The position numbers and the translations under genes were made by a program. Shown piece after piece: positions 56,464 to 64,000 of a stretch of 64,000 nt of DNA (positions are counted from its first letter, which is position 1; every line of letters begins with the position of its first letter). Origin of the DNA: Ctena decussata (taxonomy: Eukaryota > Mollusca > Bivalvia > Lucinida > Lucinidae); contig OZ022508.1 of the NCBI GenBank assembly GCA_963989385.1, forward strand, positions 56,087,087 to 56,151,086. The letters are read 5' to 3'. The notes under the pieces are model-generated. The model had not been told where the DNA came from, did no database searches, and saw nothing but the letters and a program-made list of their open reading frames with translations.

Positions 56464-58413
56464 AGCTCACCTGAGCCAGCGGCTCCGGGGGAGCTTATAG
56501 GATGGTAAGGCTCTTTCGTCCGTCGTCGTCCGTAGTCCGTCCGTCCGTCCACAGTTTCAAATGACTTCTTCTCTGAAGCCGCTGGGCCGATTGTAACCAA
56601 ATTTCATATAGTGCCTCCTGGGACCTTAGGAACGAAAAGTTGTTCAAACGGTCCTGGTCACATGACCAACATGGCCGCCATGCCCATATATGGTAAAAAC
56701 CTGAAAAAATCTTCTTCTCCAGAACCAATAGGGCGATGGCCTTGAAACTTGGTATGTAGCATCGGGTACACGAGTACTACCAAGATTGTTCAAAATATGA
56801 CCTTGGGTTGACCTTGACCTTTTTTACGGTAAGGTCAAATTTGCTTCCTTATGCTTTTATATGGCAAAATGCTGCAACATAAGATATCTTGGAAACTGTT
56901 GAATATTTTGGCCTAAAAATTGGTACATACAGTCATCTTAATGACTACATGAAGATTTATGAGTTCAAGAGGTCAAGGTCATTCTTTGACCTTTGACCCA
57001 GAACTCTCATATTTTGACAATATCAAACAATCTCCTCAAAAACAACTAGGACAATTGTAATTAAATTGCATATAGATCCTCCAGGGGTTGAGGGAATGAA
57101 AATTTGTTCATACGGTCCAGGTCACATGACCAACATGGCCACCATGCCCATATATGGTAAAAACCTTTAAAAATCTTCTTCTCCAGAACCAGTAGACCGA
57201 TGGCCTTGAAACTCGGTATGTAGCATTGGGTACTCAAGTACTATCAAGATTGTTCAAATTATGACCCTGGGTTGACCTTGCCCTTTTTTTACGGCAAGGT
57301 CAAATATCGGAAAATGCTAGCACATGAGATTTCAGGGTAAGTTTTGAAGATTTTGGCCTAAAATTGGTATTTATACAATCATCTTAATGAGTACATGAAG
57401 ATATGTGAGTACAAGAGGTCAATGTCATTCTTTGACCTTTGACCCAGAAATCTCAAATTTTGACAATTTCAAAGAATCTGCTCTAAAACCACTGGGCCAA
57501 TTGAAACCAAATTTCATATAGAGCCTCGAGGGGTTGAGGGAATGTTCTAATGCTCCTGGACACATGACCAACATGGCCGCCATGCCCATATATGGTAAAT
57601 ACCTTTATAAATCTTCTTCTCCAGAACCAATTGACCGATAGCCTTGAGACTTTGTATGTAGCATTGGGTACTTGAGTACTATCAAGATTGTTCAAATTAT
57701 GACCTTGTGTTGACCTTGACCTTTTACAGCAAGGTCAAATATGGGAAAATGGTAGAACATAAGATTTCATGGAAAGTTTTGAAGATTTTGGCCTAAAAAA
57801 TTGGTATATACAGTTTTCTTAATGAGTTCATGAAGAATTATGAGTACAAGAGGTCAAGGTCATTTTTTTACCTTTGATCCAGATCGCTCATATTTTGACA
57901 TTTTCAACCATTTCTTCAAAAGCCAAAGGGCCAATTGTGAACACATTTCATATAGAGCCTCCAGGGGTTGATTGAATGAAAAATTTGTTCAGACGGTCCA
58001 GGTCACATGACCAACTTGGCCGCCCTTACCACTTATGGTATAAATGTTTAATATTTTTCTTCTCCAGAACCAATACACCTATGGCCTTGAAACTTGGTAA
58101 ATAGCATGGAGTACTAGAGTACCACCAAGACTGTTCAAATGGTGACCTTGGGTTTACCTTGACCTTTTTTGCGGCATGGGCAAATATGGGAAAATGCTAG
58201 AACATAAGATTTCATGGAAAGTTTTGAAAATTTTGGCCTAAAAATGGTATATATGGTTGTCTTAATGAGTACACGAAGATTTATGAGTACAAGTGGTCAT
58301 GGTCATTCTTTGACTTTTAACCCAAAACTCATATTTTGACAATTTCAGACATGACAAGCAAAAGCCACCTTGCCAATTGTTCAGGTGAGCGATTCAGGGC
58401 CTCATGGCCCTCT
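56464..58413. repeat. Family A tandem-core element, best-preserved copy
   Basis: Left end TAGCTCACCTGAGCCAGCGG with nested hairpin (GAGCC-AGC-GGCTC inside AGCTC...GAGCT), then GTCCGTCCGTCCGTCC. Four units start with the ATGACCAACATGGCCGCCAT block at 56661, 57125, 57566 and 58007 (periods about 464, 441, 441). The right end is TTCAGGTGAGCGATTCAGGG, then the hairpin AGGGCC-TCAT-GGCCCT to 58413. Translations across it are repeat artefacts. Confidence 0.85.
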
Positions 58414-58668
58414 TGTTTTCAATATGATCAAAGGCGGTAACTCTGTTAAAAATGGACGGATTTTGCCCATTATAGTCCCATACCACTCATTGCCGATAAC
58501 AATATGTATGCAAAATTTGAAAAAAAAATACGTGAATAAATACTCAAGTCATCGATCGGAAATGCTGAGCACGGACGGACGGACACCGAAAGGTATATTA
58601 TAATACCCCGCCTCTAAAGTGTGGCGGGGTATTAAAAACCGCCACTAAAGTGTGGCGGGGTATAAAGA
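58414..58668. repeat. Hairpin-capped element, family G
   Basis: AGGCGGTAACTCTGTTAAAA and CATACCACTCATTGCCGATA blocks, then ACGGACGGACGGACACC at about 58573, then the perfect 10-bp hairpin ATACCCCGCC-TCTAAAGTGT-GGCGGGGTAT at 58602-58631. The hairpin half is duplicated again to 58663. Confidence 0.7.
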
Positions 58669-58718
58669 ATGGAACCAAACAAAAGCTGTCTGAAGATCGG
58701 GCCTTTTGGAATGTATTA

Positions 58719-59436
58719 TATATACTCCTCGCCAAAAGTTTAGAATAATTATTTATGAAGTTAGCAGCAGAAATAACTGATAAAGGGGACTTCTTATAAG
58801 TAAAAACTGTGTGGTTATGATTCCTATCCGAAGCAGTAATGTACGACGAAAACACCTACACACTGGATATTTGAAACCCTGCAGCTGTTTGGATACTCAA
58901 CGACAAAAGTTAAGACCACTGTGATTCACACACCAAATTACCATAGTCTGTAGACAACATGTTAAATCGTAACTTGCTATACTGATTGTGTCTCCATCAT
59001 TTCTAAATCATACATTAAAGTAACTCTTGTCAATACTTGTATTCTTAATCATTAACAGTTCATTTTTTCTATGAATTCTTATCATTTTTGTCTGCCTGAA
59101 AACTGTCGGTCTTTGATACCGGCACTTCAAATTTTATGTGCAACTTACTTTTTCCGTGATCTCCTGTCTGACGTGCGACATTTTTTTCCTGGCACGACAT
59201 TTCATATGCAGAAAATAAAAGATAAAAAACTATTATTTAACACAAAAATGTCAACCCGCCAAAATTATTTTACCTGATAATTTTGGACAAACATGTCATG
59301 AGGCATATGCTTAAGTATTCTACCTTTCAAAATCCGTATATTATATCGTTGTTTTATAGTTTGTTAATTTTCTGCAGAATTTGTAACAAAGGTACCATAG
59401 AGCTGAAATATGCTAAACTTTTGGCGAGGAGTATAT
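58719..59436. mobile_element. Tc1/mariner-type non-autonomous element
   Basis: TATACTCCTCGCCAAAAGTT at 58721 is inverted as AACTTTTGGCGAGGAGTATA at about 59417-59434, giving TIRs of about 24 bp and TA ends. The interior has an ACGACAAAAGTTAAGACCAC block at about 58899 but no transposase frame. Confidence 0.8.
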
Positions 59437-60206
59437 GTTTCCGAGGAAGATCAATATTTAGATTTAAAAAGTAATAATATTTCTGAAACCTACTGTCAGC
59501 GTGTTTTCCAAAGAAATGATTGGCTGGCAGCATCTTTATCCTGGGACGCATCTACGCATCTTTCTCTTTCGACTAGGGTTTACTTTTTCTTCCTTGACAA
59601 ATTTGCAATTTTGATATTTCAAACTGAAATTCAGATTGAAGCCTATATTATCTTTCTTGAGGCAGCTAAAGCAAGCACGTATAATAAATTATGACGTAAA
59701 CGTCAGCACCATATCAAATGTCACTTGTTAAGATTTTCAAAATGGCGGTGCCTACGGCATTGTTTTCGTTTTAAATGTTGATTGCTATGGAGTGTTCACG
59801 AACTTTCAAGTAGAGAAAACAAAAATTGGAACTTGGAACGCAAGCATGACAAAGCCGTCGTAATTTTCAGACGCACGGAGCTTGCAGGCTTATCTGTCAC
59901 TGATTCCATCAAGCCCTTTCAACCCTGAACTGCCTCGGGTGGACCGTGCAGCCGAAAAGAGCTTTTGAATGGGAGAAGTTGGAGTCATAAAGTAGGAATT
60001 CTTTTTTTTTTATTTTTCTGTTGCGATTTTATCGATGTATAAACACCGAAAAATCCCTAAAAAAATCGGGCTTTATTTACTTTGTGGTTCGCACAAAATT
60101 CCGAAAAAGCAAATGACTTAATCCTTTTTTGTCCTTCCCTTGTCTTGTTTGAGACAGATTAGCCGCATATGTTACACAGACTTCCAATAAAGATTTTTTT
60201 TGAGTA
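59437..60206. other. Stretch without recognised gene
   Basis: Short frames only. A weak CpG-richer patch (59870-59960) has no assigned role. Confidence 0.35.
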
Positions 60207-60433
60207 CAGGGGCCGTATTCATAAAACTACTTGAGTCGTTGCTATGCTGTTGCTAAGGCTAAACTTCTATAAAGGAGATTTTCTACAACCATGAAATTTG
60301 CTCTGGAGGAACAGTCTTTGAAAGACTGTTCCTCCAGAGCAAATTTCATAGTTGTAGGGAATGTCCTTCAAAGAAATTTAGCCTTAGCAACAGCATAGCA
60401 ACCACTTAAGTAGTTTTATGAATACGGCCCCTG
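60207..60433. mobile_element. 227-bp foldback MITE
   Basis: Begins CAGGGGCCGTATTCATAAAA and ends with its inverse TTTTATGAATACGGCCCCTG. Complementarity runs almost to the centre, GGAACAGTCTT-TGA-AAGACTGTTCC. CAGGGGC ends suggest hAT-type mobility, but no 8-bp duplication is evident. Confidence 0.87.
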
Positions 60434-60644
60434 AATGACATCATGAAGATGAACATAACATTGGAAGCACCAAAAATTCTAAAACGATATTTGCTGCCAA
60501 TGGAGGGTCATACGAATATTTTTTTTTATGTTTTGTGATTTTGTTTTTCGAGGGCCATGATAATTCATAGGTGGACAGACCACAAAATATTGTAACAACG
60601 TGACGGAAAATGATTACTGTAATTGTTGATTGCAACCGTTTTTA

Positions 60645-61690
60645 TCTCCCGACCGAAAGGTTCGGGGGATATAGCGATGAGCCTGGCGTCCGTCTGTCCG
60701 TCCGTCTGTCCGTTCGTAAACATTTTCTTGTCCGCTCCATATCTTGAATACCGTTTGGAATAATTTCATGATACTTCACAATTATGCAGAACAGGTCATT
60801 GCAATGTGTCGCGTGCAAGAATGGTAACTCTTGCTTTTGTAATTTTTGAGTTAACTCCCCTATGGTGAATTTTTGGCAGCTTCGTGTCCGCTCTGTAACT
60901 TGAATACCCTTCGGAATATTTTCATGATAGTTCACAGATATGTAGGGCAGGTCATGACGATGCGTCGCGAACAAGAATGACAACTCTTGCTTTCTTACTT
61001 TTTGAGTTATTTCCCCTTGATGGTTTTAGGTGTGAATTTGTGTCCGCTCCATAACTTGAATACCTTTTGAAATATTTTCATGAAACTTCACAGATATGTA
61101 GAACAGGTCATGGCGATGTGTCGCGAATAAAAATGACAACTCTTGCTTTCTTACTTTTTGAGTTATTTCCCCTTGATGGTTTTAGGTGTGAATTTGTGTC
61201 CGCTCCATAACTTGAATACCTTTTGAAATATTTCATGATACTTCACAGATATGTAGAACAGGTCATGACGATGTGTCGCTAATAAGAGTGACAACTCTTG
61301 CTTTCTTATTTTTGAGTTATTTCCCCTTGATAGTTTTAGGTTGATTTCGTGTCCGCTCCATAACTTGAATACCCTTTGGAATATTTTCATGATACTTCAA
61401 AGTTATGTAGAACAGGTCATGCTGATGTGTCGCGAACAAGAATGACAACTCTTGCTTTCTAACTTTTTGAGTTATTTAACCTTGATGGTTTTAGGTGTGA
61501 TTTAGTGTCCGCTCCATAACTTGAATACCCTATGAAATATTTTTGTGATAGTTCACAGATATGGAGATCAGATTATGATTAATCAGATTATCGGTTTATC
61601 TCATACAAGAATGACAACTCTTGCTTTCATACTTTTCCGAGTCCACCGCACCCCCCCCCCCCCCCCACCAAAAAAAAAAAAAATAAAAAA
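60645..61690. repeat. Hairpin-capped tandem-core element, family B, copy 2
   Basis: Hairpin CTCCCGACC-GAAA-GGTTCGGGGG at about 60647-60671, then GTCCGTCTGTCCGTCCGTC. Units at about 60728, 60883, 61037, 61196, 61349 and 61506 carry the same GTGTCCGCTC, CATGATACTTCACAG and GACAACTCTTGCTTTCTTAC blocks as copy 1. It ends in a C-run and A-run (61650-61692). Confidence 0.83.
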
Positions 61691-61699
61691 ATAGTACTA

Positions 61700-61780
61700 T
61701 GACGAAAGTGTAGTGAGACGCTTGCAGCTATACGCCAGGATGAAATATTTCATCACTGATAGAGCAATGAGACCTATAAC
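61700..61780. repeat. Fragment of the TTAA MITE
   Basis: GTGAGACGCTTGCAGCTATA and CACTGATAGAGCAATGAGAC match the right-hand 75 bp of the family, without a clean TTAA. Confidence 0.55.
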
Positions 61781-61904
61781 GTTCGAAAATTGTTGGTCTA
61801 AAATAAAGGATGCAGTTGCTATTTTTATAAAAAAAAAAACATTGTCGTCGCTCATTTTATGTACTAGTTGGTATTACCCCATACAAATATTGTAGGATAA
61901 TTTC

Positions 61905-62370
61905 TTGGACAAGACTGCGTTTCAGCGTTGTAGTTCCAAGGTCAAGGTCACAATTGCTATTTTTAGAATAGAAAAAAAACCGTCACTGCTCTAGCACCTT
62001 TATTTATGGACCGATGTTTCAGCGTTGCAGTTCCAAGGTCAGGGTCACAGTTGCTATTTTTAGAATAGAAAAAAACGTCACTGCTCTAGGACCTTCATTT
62101 ATGGACACCTTTATTTATGGACCGACTTCAAAATAACTTTTTATGAATGTTTAATGTGAAATTATCTTGCGTAAGTTTGCGGTTCAATGTTGTAGGTCTA
62201 TGATCAAGGTCAAAGTTTTTATTGCTAGAAAACTTTGTTATCGCTCTAGCCCCTTTATTCATGGACTGATTTTGCCATTTCTCCATACAAATGTTTAGTG
62301 TGACAATATCTTGGACAAGTTCATGTCTCAGCATTGTACAGCTAAGGTCAAGGTCACATTCGCTTTTATG
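61905..62370. repeat. Tandem units with TTCCAAGGTCAAGGTCACA
   Basis: GTTTCAGCGTTGTAGTTCCA, AAGGTCAAGGTCACA and CACTGCTCTAGCACCTTTAT blocks recur about four times with period of roughly 110-130 bp. Confidence 0.65.
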
Positions 62371-62689
62371 TTCGGTGAGAGGGGATTGAATCGCTTGTGA
62401 TGCCTTGTTTTCACCAGAATTATTGCCCTTTATTAACGTCAGAAATTTGTTTATACTCAGTACCATGTGATTAAATAGATATCAAAATTAATGCATATAT
62501 ATTTGTTTTCCATCAAAATCAATGCATATATATGCACCAATAGTGATCAAATTTCAGGAAAGTCTACTGCACCTGTCTTTTGGTTTCATTTTTAACAGAC
62601 TTATGTCACTTAATTGATGTAGATGCAGTGGCGGGGCATGGTGCAATGCCTGCAGCGCCTTTATTTTTATTTGTTTTTACCAACGCAGT

Positions 62690-62835
62690 AATGCATTCAA
62701 AAGGCAAACAATGTAGAACCAGATCAGACTGTTGCAATGCTGTCCTCCTGATGGAGCAGTCTCATCTGGATCTGTACATTTTGCTCAGATCTTTCTGTCA
62801 CAATATTTAGAGTTTTACGGTAAGCTGCATGCGAA
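62690..62835. repeat. Relative of the 27075 MITE-like repeat
   Basis: Shares GCAGTAATG, a GATCAGACTG...CAGTCTCATCTGG stem pair, TTTGCTCAGATC and CAATATTTAGAGTTTTA with 27075-27265. Confidence 0.5.
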
Positions 62836-62910
62836 ATATAGCGCAAAATTTAAAGTGTTTGAAATAATGACAAAAAACAGAAACACATTTTCCGTTATAT
62901 TTAATTTATT

Positions 62911-63148
62911 ATTTGAGCCGCGACACGAGAAAACCAACAAAGTGGTTGTGCGCCCAGCGCAGACTCAGATCAGCATCGGCCTAGTCTGTGCAGAGTCTTC
63001 CCTATGCACTGAAAGGGTAGCTAAGAATCTAAGCTACCCTCATGCGGACAGCGAAGACACTGATCAGATTGGGCGGGTGCCCAGGCTGATCTGAGTCTGC
63101 GCTGGGCGCACAACCACATTGTTGGTTTTCTCGCGTCGCGGCTCATTT
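62911..63148. mobile_element. 230-bp foldback MITE, copy 2
   Basis: Element 62915-63144, same ends as 48275-48510 (GAGCCGCGACACGAGAAAAC). Flanking ATTT at 62911-62914 and 63145-63148 may be its target duplication. Confidence 0.85.
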
Positions 63149-64000
63149 TTCAAGCAAATAAGTAATGGAATAACAATACAAGTATACTTAACAAAAGAGA
63201 AAACGCTTCACCTGATTCGCTTCCATGTTATTATTTTCTTTGTTTTGTTTTGTTTTGTGAAATCAATGCCGCTTAACAAATCAGATTGCATATTAAAATT
63301 TAAATGTATGTGTAAGGCCAAGAAACTGTGAAGAGCGGTGAGCCGTTTCAGTTCAAAACAGTAAAATTCAGTGTGATCAGTGCTTTATCAATTTGGGACT
63401 TTATTAGATAAAGGAGCACACGTACATTATACAACTATCCTTGGTTTACTTTAGATATGCAAATAGGATAATAAAAATGTCAAAAGAGCAAAACTACATT
63501 AATATGTGTTAATCAACATTGAAATAAAGCTACTCTTCAAAAACATAATAAAGACGTTGAGCAACGAACTTCCCCACTAAAAAACTAATTTCGGGTTACT
63601 TCAAATTTATTTTTAGCAATTTTTCTTATGATGGATAAAGTGTATGTTTTAATTTATCTCATTACAACAACGAGAAAAAAAGTTGCTAAGACGATAAACC
63701 AAGATTAATCGGAAATAAACTTTCTCTATCGTTTAAATGGAAAAGGGGACGGGGATTTGAAATTTTGAAGATTTACACTTTTATTATCTGGTTTAATGTC
63801 TATGAGTATTTTTTTTTCAATCACTCTGTATGTAAATTATTCAGAACACCAATGAAATGTGCATTTTTGCTTATGTGTATAGTTGGTAAATGGCAAAATA
63901 TGTTAAAATTTGAGCAAGCTAGGATCACTCTGTTATAACGAGTATCTAATTCATTTTTTCCGGGAAGTTTAGTTGAATGTCTACCACGACAAAAATGTAT
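63149..64000. other. Stretch without recognised gene
   Basis: AT-rich with a short GTTTT microsatellite at about 63238-63258. No coding or repeat signal that I can support. Confidence 0.35.

Noticed and set aside
1..64000. Window-wide sequencing indels as the cause of all frameshifts
   Set aside because: The four SDR exons and the paired element arms are intact, so the lesions in transposon-like genes are more simply explained by decay; a local error cannot be fully excluded.

Overview
This window looks like nuclear DNA of a marine invertebrate, most probably a bivalve mollusc (inference). It is AT-rich, has one clear spliced gene and is otherwise packed with transposon remains: tRNA-derived SINEs, LINE 3' ends, Merlin and mariner transposase fossils, foldback/MITE elements, and hairpin-capped elements with tandem-repeat cores that resemble the bivalve pearl / HINE type. 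There is no operon structure and no CRISPR array, and I found no stand-alone RNA gene.

Layout. 1-2.1 kb: Merlin transposase fossil split by a SINE. 2.9-6.6 kb: two tandem-core elements with two SINEs. 6.6-7.8 kb: CR1/Jockey-like LINE 3' end. 8.6-13.4 kb: SINEs, including a three-level nest in which a SINE is split by four TAA-separated blocks. 13.4-18.5 kb: two more hairpin-capped tandem elements. 19.0-21.1 kb: SGNH-hydrolase-like fragment, RTE-like LINE end, 41-bp minisatellite. 21.6-30.0 kb: the most unusual locus, two decayed multi-exon genes placed head to head. On the minus strand is a protein with a Cys-pair N-terminus, a DUF6589-like body and a duplicated PHD finger; on the plus strand is a RecQ-like helicase with a Cys-rich tail. 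They are separated by only 269 bp holding a perfect 20-bp NRF1-like palindrome. 31.5-36.7 kb: a 5.2-kb element with long inverted ends containing a head-to-head MITE dimer. 37.7-43.4 kb: tandem arrays, a 1.25-kb inserted element and a 1.07-kb foldback element.

45.8-53.4 kb, minus strand: the one gene that appears intact, a four-exon short-chain dehydrogenase/reductase (339 aa, retinol-dehydrogenase / SDR9C-like). All splice sites are GT-AG with consistent phases, and its introns are filled by repeats, including an internally deleted mariner. 55.2-55.6 kb: a broken coding sequence I could not identify. 56-64 kb: further tandem-core elements, a Tc1/mariner-type MITE and two foldback elements.

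Many coding sequences here carry frameshifts while the SDR gene does not, so most are read as decayed. Local indel errors in the assembly cannot be excluded from the sequence alone.
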